Shown: in pieces, positions 1 through 8,075 of the stretch
How the letters are laid out: the number at the start of each line of letters is the position of its first letter
How positions within the stretch are numbered: position 1 is the first letter of the stretch
NCBI GenBank assembly: GCA_031409955.1
Contig: JANNYF010000301.1
Span: forward strand, 19,867-83,866
Length of the DNA: 64,000 nucleotides
Source of the DNA: JAFDVL01 sp031409955
GTDB taxonomy: Bacteria > Acidobacteriota > Blastocatellia > RBC074
Direction of reading: 5' to 3'
Translations under genes and position numbers: made by a program
Notes under the pieces: generated by a model
The model's database searches: none
Seen by the model: only the letters and a program-made list of their open reading frames with translations
What the model was told of the DNA's origin: nothing

Positions 1-1556
1 GCCATCGCGCTCAACCGCACGCTGCCCACGATGCGCAAACGTTCGGGAATGACGTTGTAAATGTCCTGCGCAAACACGCCGCCGCTGCGATAGGTCGCAC
101 GGCTCGGCACACGCGGGCGCGAGATGGCGGCAACGTTGGTGACGGGATTGACAGTAAAAGCAGGCGTTTTGATGAAGTCGTGATAGAACTCGCCGCCGAC
201 TACCAGCGTGTTGCGCGTCATCCAGTATTTGACGGCTTGAAACTGCACGCCGTTCGTGGTTGTGCGCTCCCACTGATGCGTGATTGCGCCGTTCGGATTG
301 CCGTTGCCGCCTTGATTGACCCGCTCTTCGCGCTGCGAATTCAGCGAGTACGTCAACGAAAGATTGTCGAAGAATCCCGCCTGCTGCTTTTCATACCGCG
401 CGTAAAAAAAATCCAGCATCAGGTTGCGCAAGTCGGCGATCAAGTTGCCATCGCCGCCCAACGTTTGATCGTAGCGTTTGCCGCCGTCCTGTTGGCTGCG
501 TTGATAGTGAACGCTGAATTGCTGCGTTGGTGCAAGCGCGTAACTCAGCTTGAAAATGCCGCCGTATTGCGTGAACGCGGTGTCGCTCATTCGCTCGCCG
601 AACACGTTCGAGGGCAAGCCGAGAAAGCGCGTGACGGCGGCGTGCGTGTCAATGCCCTGCCCCGGACGAATCGTGTTGCTGCGATGGGCGCTGAGGTTGG
701 TGACGAACGCGAAATTCGGGCGACCATAGCTGAGCAGAAAATTGCCGCCGTACCCTAAATCCGCACTGTTGAAGCCTTGATTGAATTTGCCGTGCCACTC
801 ACTTTTTTTAGCGGTGAAGAGCGGCGGATGCGAAGAAAGTTGCACGCTGCCGCCCAAAGCATCGCTGCCGAATTGGGCGCTGTTCGGGCCGCGCAGCACT
901 TCGACCGAGCGCAGATTCGACGCATCATTCAAATTGAAAAACGTGTTGATGCCACCACGCGCGGCGGAGTTCGACATCCGCACGCCGTCCACGAATACGT
1001 TGACTTTGTTGCCTGTCATACCGCGCACATAAATCGCTCCGATAGTCGGGCTGGTGCGTTGCAGCGCGGTTCCCGGCTCTTCTGCGCCGACTTGGGCCAG
1101 CACGGATTTCGCGCGTTCGGCGATTTTGCTTTCGTCGATGACGTTCACTTTTTGCGGCGTTGCATCGCGTTCGACGACGACGCCGTATTCGGCAGTGACG
1201 GAAACTTCATCGGTCAAGGCGGAAGGCGTGAGCGTGATTTCGAGTTGATTGGATTCGGTCGCAGGCAAGTTCACAACCAGACGACGGGACGCAAAGCCGC
1301 GTTGCATGATGGCCAATTCATACGTGCCCCACGTCACGCCGCGCAATTCAAATTTGCCGTTGGCATCGGTGTTGGCAGTGGCAATCGTGGCTTGTCTCGC
1401 GCTCAGCAAATTGATCGCTGCGCCAGATAAGGCGTCGCCGTTCGCGTCTTTGACGAGGCCGGAAAGATTGCTGACGCGGGGAGCTTGCGCTTGAGTTGGC
1501 GCAGTCAAAAGTAAGCAGACAACTGCGAGGGTGAGACGCAGAACAATCATCGTCAT
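1..1556 (-). CDS. TonB-dependent receptor, 3' end outside the window
   Basis: Outer-membrane receptor for energised uptake of an unknown ligand; 518 codons are visible and the frame runs off the left edge. After a signal peptide (about residues 1-22, ending TQAQA) comes a carboxypeptidase-regulatory-like domain (about 25-105) typical of Bacteroidota and Acidobacteriota receptors. A plug domain follows (about 115-230), with the stretch VRGMTGNKVNVFVDGVRMSN and the motif RGPNSAQFGSDALGG. The rest resembles early beta-barrel strands. The ATG at 1556 lies three bases after the stop of the zinc-ribbon gene, and a GGAG sits inside that gene's end, so the two are probably cotranscribed. A second in-frame ATG at 1550 is possible. 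The substrate cannot be inferred. Confidence 0.85.
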   Translation of the reverse strand, partial: MTMIVLRLTLAVVCLLLTAPTQAQAPRVSNLSGLVKDANGDALSGAAINLLSARQATIATANTDANGKFELRGVTWGTYELAIMQRGFASRRLVVNLPATESNQLEITLTPSALTDEVSVTAEYGVVVERDATPQKVNVIDESKIAERAKSVLAQVGAEEPGTALQRTSPTIGAIYVRGMTGNKVNVFVDGVRMSNSAARGGINTFFNLNDASNLRSVEVLRGPNSAQFGSDALGGSVQLSSHPPLFTAKKSEWHGKFNQGFNSADLGYGGNFLLSYGRPNFAFVTNLSAHRSNTIRPGQGIDTHAAVTRFLGLPSNVFGERMSDTAFTQYGGIFKLSYALAPTQQFSVHYQRSQQDGGKRYDQTLGGDGNLIADLRNLMLDFFYARYEKQQAGFFDNLSLTYSLNSQREERVNQGGNGNPNGAITHQWERTTTNGVQFQAVKYWMTRNTLVVGGEFYHDFIKTPAFTVNPVTNVAAISRPRVPSRATYRSGGVFAQDIYNVIPERLRIVGSVRLSAM

Positions 1557-1559
1557 TCA

Positions 1560-2105
1560 TTACTCCATTTGTCGGGGAAGCTGCGGCAGGCGCTGAGTTT
1601 CCTCTTCCGTCACGCTGACTGGCACGTGCTGGCGCGGCGGCGGCGCATCAGCCAGCGGATTGGTGCGCAGCGGTGGCGCTTGATACGAGATCGGGGTGGG
1701 CTGTGGCGGCGTGTACATTTGCGGCGTTGGTGGATGATGAAGTTGATGAAACCGCTGTTCCATCTCGCGTTGTTTCGCGCGGAAATACAGCACCGACCAA
1801 ACAATGCCGAGCGGCATCAGAATCGCTGCCATGCCGGCCAACCGGCCACCGGCAAACACGCCTAAAAACGGGATCGCAAAAATGAAGGCTAAGATCGAAG
1901 CGACCATTTGCTGATTCGGTGGCAGCTTTGCCCAAAAACCTGTAGCGGTATTCATTGGTGCAGCATCCATCGGCGCAGTCGGCGGGGTCAAGGGAGCCGT
2001 GCCGCCGGTGGCAACGTAAGTCGTGACGGGCGTCAGCGCTAAACCGCAACTGCGGCAAAATTTTGTGGTCTCAATGGCTTGTGTTCCGCATCGTGGACAA
2101 TACAT
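1560..2105 (-). CDS. zinc-ribbon membrane protein of unknown function
   Basis: 181 residues. The N-terminus is a zinc ribbon, MYCPRCGTQ followed by KFCRSCG, giving two CxxC knuckles. A proline/threonine-rich linker follows, then two hydrophobic helices (about residues 60-75 and 85-105) and a charged, proline-rich tail. The start was set at ATG 2105 because AGGAG lies eight bases upstream; the GTG at 2114 would overlap that site. The role is unknown; such ribbons usually mediate protein contacts rather than DNA binding. It is divergent from the membrane-protein gene at 2138, only 32 bp away, so promoters must overlap coding sequence. It leads the receptor gene downstream. Confidence 0.7.
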   Translation of the reverse strand: MYCPRCGTQAIETTKFCRSCGLALTPVTTYVATGGTAPLTPPTAPMDAAPMNTATGFWAKLPPNQQMVASILAFIFAIPFLGVFAGGRLAGMAAILMPLGIVWSVLYFRAKQREMEQRFHQLHHPPTPQMYTPPQPTPISYQAPPLRTNPLADAPPPRQHVPVSVTEEETQRLPQLPRQME

Positions 2106-2137
2106 ACTTGGCACTCCTTAAAAGTCAGAACGCAATT

Positions 2138-2596
2138 ATGAAACAACCTGCAACAAAGAACAAAAGAATCAACATCTGGCAGTATCAATTTATTCTGGCG
2201 CGGCGTTTGGCATGGTGGGGCGCAGTGAGCTTTGCGGTTGGGATTCCATCGTTTTTAGTCGAACCAGCCTTGCGCGGCTTTGGCCTGCAAATGATGGTGG
2301 GGGGTTTGATTCTTGCAGCGCTCGCGGTGGGCAGCAGCTTGCTCGTCATTCGCCGTCGCAAGGCTTTGCCCGATCCACAAGCGAAAGATGCGGTCGAAAA
2401 AGAGGCGCGCAATTTGCGGCGCCTGCTGAAGTGGATGATCCCACTGGACGTAATTTTCGTGGTGGTCGGATTGGTGCTGATCTTCACTGTAGGCCGCAAA
2501 AATGTTTGGTGGATGGGGACGGGCATCGGCGTTGTCGTGCAAGGATTGTTTCTGTTAGGCTTTGATTGGTATCACGCGAAGAACGTGCCGGAATAG
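2138..2596 (+). CDS. small membrane protein with four predicted helices
   Basis: 152 residues. A basic N-terminus (MKQPATKNKR) is followed by four hydrophobic segments at about residues 27-47, 50-73, 98-118 and 124-145. The loop between helices 2 and 3 is highly charged (RRRKALPDPQAKDAVEKEARNLRR). No family was recognised. The ATG at 2138 is preferred because upstream codons would lie inside the divergent zinc-ribbon gene; no strong ribosome site is visible. The Uma2-like gene follows 24 bp later on the same strand, so cotranscription is possible but unproven. Confidence 0.6.
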   Translation: MKQPATKNKRINIWQYQFILARRLAWWGAVSFAVGIPSFLVEPALRGFGLQMMVGGLILAALAVGSSLLVIRRRKALPDPQAKDAVEKEARNLRRLLKWMIPLDVIFVVVGLVLIFTVGRKNVWWMGTGIGVVVQGLFLLGFDWYHAKNVPE

Positions 2597-2620
2597 CTTT
2601 TCCCGTAAACCAGGGCGATT

Positions 2621-3205
2621 ATGCAAGGCAATCAGACAAATCCACATTTTCGCAATTTCACGATGGAAGAGTATCTTGCGCTTGAGCAAGCCAGCGAAAG
2701 GCGATGGGAGTATTGGAATGGAGACATCGTTTGTGTGAATGGTATCCGAATCGAACACGCGGTCATCAGCAGTAACGTGATGGCTGCATTCTCGTTGCAA
2801 TTAGAGCGCCCGACTCATCAAGCGCTCGGTGGCTTGATGCCGATCAAAACACCTACACTGTTTCCATATCGGTATCCTGATTTGAGCGTAACGGGAAATG
2901 ATAGGCAATTTGAACGCAGCAATGACCGCGACATTCTGCTGAATCCTATGCTTGTCGCAGAAATTATCGAACCGGAAACCGAGGCTGCGGATCGCAACGA
3001 AAAACGATGCGCCTATCAAGCAATTCCCTCTCTTCTGGAATATTTGCTCATCTCGTGCCGCCTGCCACACGTCACCAGATACTCTCGCCACAATGATGAA
3101 TGGCAGCGCGAGGACTATGGCGATTTGAAGGCTGTTATCGAATTGCCTTCATTCAACTGCCAATTAGCGTTGGCGAAAATTTATCAAGGAATCACGTTTG
3201 AATAA
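2621..3205 (+). CDS. Uma2 family (DUF820) putative endonuclease
   Basis: 194 residues, the usual length for Uma2 proteins, which have a PD-(D/E)xK-type nuclease fold and are abundant in cyanobacteria, Acidobacteriota and Planctomycetota; their biological role is unresolved. Visible family features are the N-terminal MEEYLALEQ and ERRWEYWNGDIV segment, the YPDLSV strand, and the block VAEIIEPETEAADRNEKR followed by the IPSLLEYLLIS helix/strand. These supply the expected acidic residues and lysine, so the active site looks intact. Its end overlaps the TTG start proposed for the heme A synthase by eight bases, suggesting translational coupling although the functions seem unrelated. Confidence 0.8.
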   Translation: MQGNQTNPHFRNFTMEEYLALEQASERRWEYWNGDIVCVNGIRIEHAVISSNVMAAFSLQLERPTHQALGGLMPIKTPTLFPYRYPDLSVTGNDRQFERSNDRDILLNPMLVAEIIEPETEAADRNEKRCAYQAIPSLLEYLLISCRLPHVTRYSRHNDEWQREDYGDLKAVIELPSFNCQLALAKIYQGITFE

Positions 3206-4172
3206 TCCTATGAATCGTTTTGCCAAATTTGCCTGGGGCGTGTTGCTCTACAACATCGCCGTCGTCGTGTGGGGCGCGTATGTGCGCGCGAGCAAGTCGG
3301 GCGCGGGTTGCGGCGAGCATTGGCCCGATTGCAACGGGCAAATTATTCCGCCAGCGCCGACCCTCAAAACCATGATCGAATTCACGCATCGCACGACTTC
3401 GGGCTTCGCCGGAATCCTCGTGATCGTCCTGCTCGTCTGGGCATTTCGCGCGTTTGCCAAAGGTCACGTCGTGCGCTTGGGCGCGGTGCTGTCGTTTATC
3501 TTCATTGTGATTGAAGGGTTGATTGGCGCGGTGTTGGTGAAGAAAGGGTTGGTCGCCGAAAATGATTCGGTGGCGCGGGCGCTGGTGATTTCGATTCACC
3601 TTGCGAATACGCTGATCCTGCTCGCAGTGCTGGCCTTGACAGCGTGGTGGGCGACGATCAAAAAAGATGCGGGCTGGCCGCTGCAATTCACCGGGAACGA
3701 GAAGGCGACCTTGATTCTGGGCGCGTGTTTGCTGGGCGTGATTGGCTTGAGTGTGACGGGCGCGATTACTGCTTTGGGCGCGACATTGTTTCCGGTCAAC
3801 TCGCTGGCTGAAGGCTTGGCACGCGATCTGTCACCGCGACATTTTCTCGAAAGTTTGATTTGGATTCACCCGGTCGCGGCAGTCTTTGTCGGGCTGGTGC
3901 TGACGTTTTGTGTGGTATTCATCGGGGCGCTGCGCAAAGGACAAACCATCGCGGCGCTGACGAAAATTCAAATTGGTTTGGTGGTGATCCAGTTGATTTG
4001 TGGCGGCATCAACCTGCTGCTGCACGCGCCTGTTTGGTTGCAGCTTGTGCATCTGCTGCTGGCGGATTTGGTGTGGGTGAATTTGGTGTTGTTTACGGCG
4101 GCAGTGTTGGCAGTGGAGAAATCCAGCGACCCCGTCAGCGTGGAAAAAGCGGCGGTGGCGATGGCGAGTTGA
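3198..4172 (+). CDS. ctaA: heme A synthase, CtaA/COX15 family
   Basis: Converts heme O to heme A in the cytoplasmic membrane for aa3-type cytochrome oxidase. The 324 residues form about eight transmembrane helices in two homologous halves. Conserved histidines appear in FTHRTTSGFAG, ISIHLANTL, WIHPVAAVFVG and QLVHLLLADLVW, as expected for heme ligands. The loop SGAGCGEHWPDC after helix 1 carries the cysteine pair seen in many bacterial CtaA proteins. TTG at 3198 was chosen because AAGGA lies seven bases upstream; the ATG at 3210 has no comparable site. No oxidase or protoheme farnesyltransferase gene lies in the window. A hairpin repeat separates it from convergent fabF. Confidence 0.88.
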   Translation: MNNPMNRFAKFAWGVLLYNIAVVVWGAYVRASKSGAGCGEHWPDCNGQIIPPAPTLKTMIEFTHRTTSGFAGILVIVLLVWAFRAFAKGHVVRLGAVLSFIFIVIEGLIGAVLVKKGLVAENDSVARALVISIHLANTLILLAVLALTAWWATIKKDAGWPLQFTGNEKATLILGACLLGVIGLSVTGAITALGATLFPVNSLAEGLARDLSPRHFLESLIWIHPVAAVFVGLVLTFCVVFIGALRKGQTIAALTKIQIGLVVIQLICGGINLLLHAPVWLQLVHLLLADLVWVNLVLFTAAVLAVEKSSDPVSVEKAAVAMAS

Positions 4173-4190
4173 GAGAGGAAGAGAGTTTTT

Positions 4191-4279
4191 TTCACCATAG
4201 AGACACAGAGGACTCACAGAGAGATGCGCGGAGAAAACCTCTGTGAACCTCTGTGCTGGCTCTGTGTCTCTGTGGTGAA
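4191..4279. repeat. extragenic palindrome, CACAGAGACACAGAG family
   Basis: Arms 4191-4210 and 4260-4279 are inverted copies with one mismatch (TTCACCAYAGAGACACAGAG). The interior also holds CACAGAG/CTCTGTG pairs. It sits between the convergent genes for heme A synthase and FabF, directly against the fabF stop codon. A transcript hairpin here could end transcription from both sides, though no long U run follows. Confidence 0.8.
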
Positions 4280-5527
4280 TCATTCGTAATACTTCCTGAA
4301 CAACAGCGCCGCATTCGTTCCGCCAAAGCCAAAGCTATTCGACAAAGCGTATTCCATCGTGACTTGGCGTGCGACATTGGGGACGCAATCCAAATCGCAT
4401 TCGGGGTCAGGATTTTCGTAGTTGATCGTCGGCGGAATGATCTGATGATAAAGCGCCAAGGACGTAATACCCGCTTCGAGACCGCCTGCGCCGCCCAGCA
4501 AATGCCCGGTCATAGATTTCGTTGAGCTGATGGCCAGTTTGTAGGCATGTTCACCAAACGCCGCCTTGATCGCCTTTGTCTCATTGGTATCTCCGACAGG
4601 CGTCGAAGTGCCGTGCGTGTTGATGTACGACACTTGCTCGGCTTGAATCCCCGCATCCTTGATCGTCTTGAGCATCACGCGTCGCGGCCCGTCCATATCG
4701 GGCATCGTGATGTGAAACGCATCGCTCGTCATGCCATAGCCAACAATCTCGGCATAAATCTTCGCGCCGCGCGCTTTGGCATGTTCGTGCTCTTCCAGCA
4801 CAAAAATCCCGGCACCTTCGCCAATCACAAAGCCATCACGTTCTTTGTCAAAAGGCCGCGACGCGTGGGCGGGATCATCGTTGCGGGTCGAGAGCGCGTG
4901 CATCGAAGCAAAGCCGCCCACCGACATGGGCGTGATTGCACCCTCGCTGCCGCCGCAAATCATGGCGATGGCATCGCCGCGTTCAATGATGCGGAAGCTG
5001 TCGCCCAACGCGTGCGCGCCCGTGCTACACGCCGTCGCGGCGGCGGAATTCGGGCCTTTCGCGCCCGTCATAATCGAGACGTGACCGGACGCTAAATTCA
5101 CAATCGAAGCCGGAATAAAGAAGGGCGAAATGCGGCCCGGCCCACCTTCCAGCATTTTCGTGTGTTCGCGCTCGAACACGCCGAAGCCGCCGATGCCGCT
5201 GCCAATGTAGATGCCAACGTCTTCGGCAATGGGGGGAACCTGTAAGCCCGAATCCGCCAACGCTTCTTTGGCAGCAGCGATGGCGAAGAAGATGAAATAA
5301 TCCATCTTCTTGATTTCTTTCTTCTCGACAAAATTCAACGGATCGAAGTTTTTGGTCTCTGCCGCAAACTTCACTTTATGCTGGCTCGTGTCGAAACGCG
5401 TGATGTAATCCACCCCGCATTTCCCAGCTAACAAACCAGCCCAGGTTTCTTCGGTGGTATTGCCTAGCGGGCTGACCAGGCCAATCCCAGTTACGACCAC
5501 CCGTTTTTTGACTATCACGTTGCTCAC
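4280..5527 (-). CDS. fabF: 3-oxoacyl-ACP synthase II
   Basis: Condensing enzyme that elongates acyl-ACP with malonyl-ACP in fatty-acid synthesis. 415 residues, normal length. The Cys-His-His triad is visible: Cys in TACSTGAHALGD (about 165), His in THGTSTPVGD (about 305) and His in KSMTGHLLGGAGG (about 342). The C-terminal NSFGFGGTNAAL is characteristic. The start is GTG at 5527 with AAGGA nine bases upstream. It is the last gene of the fab operon, 115 bp after acpP, and ends against the palindrome at 4191-4279. Confidence 0.95.
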   Translation of the reverse strand: MSNVIVKKRVVVTGIGLVSPLGNTTEETWAGLLAGKCGVDYITRFDTSQHKVKFAAETKNFDPLNFVEKKEIKKMDYFIFFAIAAAKEALADSGLQVPPIAEDVGIYIGSGIGGFGVFEREHTKMLEGGPGRISPFFIPASIVNLASGHVSIMTGAKGPNSAAATACSTGAHALGDSFRIIERGDAIAMICGGSEGAITPMSVGGFASMHALSTRNDDPAHASRPFDKERDGFVIGEGAGIFVLEEHEHAKARGAKIYAEIVGYGMTSDAFHITMPDMDGPRRVMLKTIKDAGIQAEQVSYINTHGTSTPVGDTNETKAIKAAFGEHAYKLAISSTKSMTGHLLGGAGGLEAGITSLALYHQIIPPTINYENPDPECDLDCVPNVARQVTMEYALSNSFGFGGTNAALLFRKYYE

Positions 5528-5642
5528 GATTTGTCTTCCTTATGAATCAAAAACTAAACCACGAAAAACTCATGGCGGGAAGCGGGCGAAAGCGCGACGC
5601 ATGCAGTTATCACCATCAGATTTTCGTGGCTTGCTCTGGTAC

Positions 5643-5882
5643 TTACTTGAGATGCTTTTCGATGTACTCAACCGCATCGCGCACGCTTTGAATTTTCTCG
5701 GCATCTTCGTCGGGGATTTCAACGCCGAATTCTTCTTCAAAACGCATGACTAATTCGACGTTGTCGAGCGAATCTGCGCCGAGGTCGTCCACGAACCGCG
5801 CGTTGGGGGTGACTTCTGATTCTTCGACACCGAGTTCATCCACGATGATCTGTTTGACTTTCTCTTCAATTGATTCTGACAT
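5643..5882 (-). CDS. acpP: acyl carrier protein
   Basis: 79-residue acidic carrier that shuttles growing acyl chains on a 4'-phosphopantetheine arm. The prosthetic-group serine is in GADSLDNVELVM (about residue 37). The ATG at 5882 has GGAGG nine bases upstream. The order fabG-acpP-fabF is the classical arrangement. The gap to fabG is filled by a heptamer palindrome (5900-6001). Confidence 0.97.
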   Translation of the reverse strand: MSESIEEKVKQIIVDELGVEESEVTPNARFVDDLGADSLDNVELVMRFEEEFGVEIPDEDAEKIQSVRDAVEYIEKHLK

Positions 5883-5899
5883 TAGTTCATTCCTCCGAA

Positions 5900-6001
5900 T
5901 AGGATTTAGGATTTAGGATTTAGGGATCGGGAACCTAGGGCATAAGTTTAGTTAACGACTGGGACAGTTGTCTAAATCCTAATTCCTAAATTCTAAATCC
6001 T
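5900..6001. repeat. palindrome with AGGATTT heptamer arms
   Basis: The left arm 5901-5924 holds three exact tandem copies of AGGATTT plus AGG. The right arm 5972-6001 is the inverted, partly diverged counterpart (CTAAATCCT, AATTCCTAAA). The element fills the fabG-acpP gap and touches the fabG stop codon. Its spacing suggests an RNA hairpin between the two cistrons, which could tune the fabG to acpP ratio (inference). Confidence 0.8.
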
Positions 6002-6744
6002 CACATATACATTCCGCCATTCACATTCAGCACTTGGCCAGTGATATAGCCTGCCTCATCCGAGGCTAAAAATGCAACTGCTGCTGCCACATCCCGATCC
6101 GTGCCGGGACGCTTGAGTGGAATCTGGGAAAGCATCGCGTCTTTCGCGGCATCGGGCAACACCGCCGTCATCGGCGTTGCGATGAAGCCGGGCGCGATGG
6201 CATTGACCGTGATGTTGCGCGACGCATATTCGCGCGCGACCGCTTTGGTAAAACCGATGATCCCAGCCTTCGCCGAGATGTAATTCACTTGTCCGGGATT
6301 GCCCGATTGCGCCACGACCGAAGTCAGATTGATGATGCGGCCTTTGCGCGCTTTCGTCATCATCGGCAACACCTGTTGCGTGAGCAAAAACACGCCCGTC
6401 AAATTTGTCGTAATCACCGCATCCCAATCTTCGCGCTTCATTCGCAGCAACAAACCATCGCGCGTAATCGCAGCGTTGTTGACTAAGATATTGATCGCGC
6501 CGAGTTCTGCGCCAACTTTTGCCACGGCAGCTTTGATGTCGCCTTCACTGCCCAAATCGCCCTGCACCGCCAACGCACGGCGTCCCAAGCCTCGGATTTC
6601 TTCTGCGACAGCTTCGCATTTGTCGAGCGAACGCGCCATCACGGCGACATCTGCTCCAGCTTCGGCGAGAGCCAGCGCCGTTGCGCGCCCGATACCTTGC
6701 GAGCCGCCCGTGACGAGTGCGATTTGTCCCGTTAGATCAAACAT
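6001..6744 (-). CDS. fabG: 3-oxoacyl-ACP reductase
   Basis: NADPH-dependent reduction of 3-oxoacyl-ACP, a short-chain dehydrogenase of 247 residues. The cofactor motif TGGSQGIGRA is at about 12-21, NNAA at about 88, the catalytic Ser in NLTSVVAQSG (about 140) and the Tyr-Lys pair in VNYISAKAG (about 153 and 157). ATG 6744 is preferred over TTG 6750 because GGAAG is then ten bases upstream and the N-terminus MFDLTGQIALVTGG matches the family. The HicB-like gene stops three bases before it, implying coupling. Confidence 0.95.
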   Translation of the reverse strand: MFDLTGQIALVTGGSQGIGRATALALAEAGADVAVMARSLDKCEAVAEEIRGLGRRALAVQGDLGSEGDIKAAVAKVGAELGAINILVNNAAITRDGLLLRMKREDWDAVITTNLTGVFLLTQQVLPMMTKARKGRIINLTSVVAQSGNPGQVNYISAKAGIIGFTKAVAREYASRNITVNAIAPGFIATPMTAVLPDAAKDAMLSQIPLKRPGTDRDVAAAVAFLASDEAGYITGQVLNVNGGMYM

Positions 6745-6746
6745 AC

Positions 6747-6968
6747 TCAAGCTACTTCCTGCATAGGCCGAACACGCGGAGCCGGAAGAGCGCGGCCTTC
6801 GACTGTAAAATGCTCAATCACCTCTTCCACCACTTCGCAAAGTTCACGATAGAGCCTGACTGGATCATCGCCGTGAATACCTGTGATCAGATCGGGACAT
6901 TTCCCCAGATATGCTTGATCAAGCTGGCTCCACTCAACCCATTTATGATACTGATCGCTCATTCTCAT
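6747..6968 (-). CDS. HicB-like small protein inside the fab operon
   Basis: 73 residues. The pattern of a short beta hairpin (HKWVEWSQLDQAYLGKCPDL), a turn, and a helix (PVRLYRELCEVVEEVIEHF) resembles the partial RNase-H-like fold of HicB antitoxins and pilus-type HicB proteins. There is no DNA-binding tail and no HicA toxin beside it. It lies between fabD and fabG, where no such protein is normally found. The ATG at 6968 (or 6962) abuts an inserted palindrome and has no clear ribosome site, so the start is uncertain. Its role may be unrelated to fatty acids. Confidence 0.6.
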   Translation of the reverse strand: MRMSDQYHKWVEWSQLDQAYLGKCPDLITGIHGDDPVRLYRELCEVVEEVIEHFTVEGRALPAPRVRPMQEVA

Positions 6969-6969
6969 T

Positions 6970-7067
6970 GTTGCGCAAACTGTTAGTTTGCGGTGCTGCC
7001 TATGCGAACGTCTCGGTTTCACTCAAGACTTCAGTCATTGATGTCGCAAACTAACAGTTCGCGCAAC
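6970..7067. repeat. palindrome, GCGCAAACTGTTAGTTTGC family, copy 1
   Basis: Arms 6970-6992 and 7045-7067 are near-perfect inverted 23-mers. Each arm is itself a small palindrome around AAACTNNTAGTTT. The element starts one base from the HicB-like start codon and supplies the last codons and stop of fabD. Related copies are at 7995-8073, 39647-39783 and 46320-46448. Confidence 0.85.
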
Positions 7068-7990
7068 ATCGTAACCGTTCCTTCCAGGCTTGCCTGATTC
7101 TCAACGTGCAGCAATTTGACGTCGCGGTTAATTGCTTTCACAAGACCGGATAAAACCTTACCCGGCCCAACTTCGATGAACGTCTCAACGCCTGCGGCAA
7201 TCATCGTCTCAATGCTTGCCGCCCAACGTACCGAAGACGAAACCTGACGAATCAAACCTGCGCGTGCGACAGCGCCGGAAGTTACCAACGCGGCGTCTAC
7301 ATTGTTCACCAGCGGTATCGAAAGATCGCTGAAAGTAGTCGCAGCCAACGTCGGTGTCAATAGCTCCTGCGCAGGCATCATCAAGGCGCAATGAAACGGC
7401 GCGCTGACTTTGAGCGGGATCGCACGTTTTGCGCCGAATTCGGTGCATTTTACGCAGGCTCGTGCGACCGCTTCCTTGTGTCCGGCGATCACGGTTTGCA
7501 CGGGCGTATTGAAATTCGCAGGCGAGCAGATTTGATCCTGCGCGGCTTCGATACAGGCTTCGGCAACTTTCGCCGCATCCAGTCCCAAAATCGCCGCCAT
7601 CGCGCCAACACCCACTGGCACAGCTTCCTGCATTAACTCGCCGCGCCGCCGCACAATTTTCACCGCATCGGTCAAGGTCAAAGAACCAGCAGCGACAAGT
7701 GCCGAATATTCGCCGAGACTGTGGCCGGCGACGAAATCAGGCTTAATTCCCTGCTCCAACAAAACACGAAAGGCAGCCAGCGAGGCCGTCAAAATTGCGG
7801 GTTGCGTGTTCGCCGTCAATTGTAATTCGTCGTCTGGCCCGGCAAAGCACAGTTCGCTGATCGCAAAACCCAGTGCTTCATCAGCTTCGTCGAACACAGC
7901 TTTTGCCGCAGGAAAGTTGTCGGCGAACTCGCGCCCCATGCCTGCGTGTTGCGAACCTTGTCCGGGAAAGATGAAAGCAATTTTGTTCAT
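7031..7990 (-). CDS. fabD: malonyl-CoA:ACP transacylase
   Basis: Loads malonyl groups onto ACP. 319 residues from ATG 7990 (MNKIAFIFPGQGSQHAGMG). The nucleophile is in GHSLGEYSALV (Ser about 92) and the catalytic His in VSAPFHCALM (about 200). The final eight residues (LLVCDIND) and the stop are read from a palindromic repeat, so the natural C-terminus has been replaced or extended. A second copy of the same repeat family ends five bases upstream of the start codon and no ribosome site is visible, so initiation may be weak or coupled to fabH. Confidence 0.95.
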   Translation of the reverse strand: MNKIAFIFPGQGSQHAGMGREFADNFPAAKAVFDEADEALGFAISELCFAGPDDELQLTANTQPAILTASLAAFRVLLEQGIKPDFVAGHSLGEYSALVAAGSLTLTDAVKIVRRRGELMQEAVPVGVGAMAAILGLDAAKVAEACIEAAQDQICSPANFNTPVQTVIAGHKEAVARACVKCTEFGAKRAIPLKVSAPFHCALMMPAQELLTPTLAATTFSDLSIPLVNNVDAALVTSGAVARAGLIRQVSSSVRWAASIETMIAAGVETFIEVGPGKVLSGLVKAINRDVKLLHVENQASLEGTVTMLRELLVCDIND

Positions 7991-7994
7991 AGGT

Positions 7995-8073
7995 GTTGCG
8001 CAAACTGTTAGTTTGCATTCGTCAACAAAACGGCATTTCTCCGCGAGCACCGCAACCTAACAGGTCGCGCAAC
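7995..8073. repeat. palindrome, GCGCAAACTGTTAGTTTGC family, copy 2
   Basis: Arms 7995-8016 and 8052-8073 form an imperfect inverted repeat filling the fabH-fabD gap. Together with copy 1 it flanks fabD on both sides. The right arm has diverged (CAACCTAACAGGTCGCGC) but keeps pairing potential. Confidence 0.8.
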
Positions 8074-8075
8074 AA

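Noticed and set aside
180..1494. Plus-strand open frames opposite the TonB receptor
   Set aside because: The minus-strand frame has signal peptide, regulatory domain and plug motifs over its whole length; the plus-strand frames are shadows. The same holds for the long plus-strand frames opposite the CHAT, P450, wax ester synthase and GGDEF-EAL genes.
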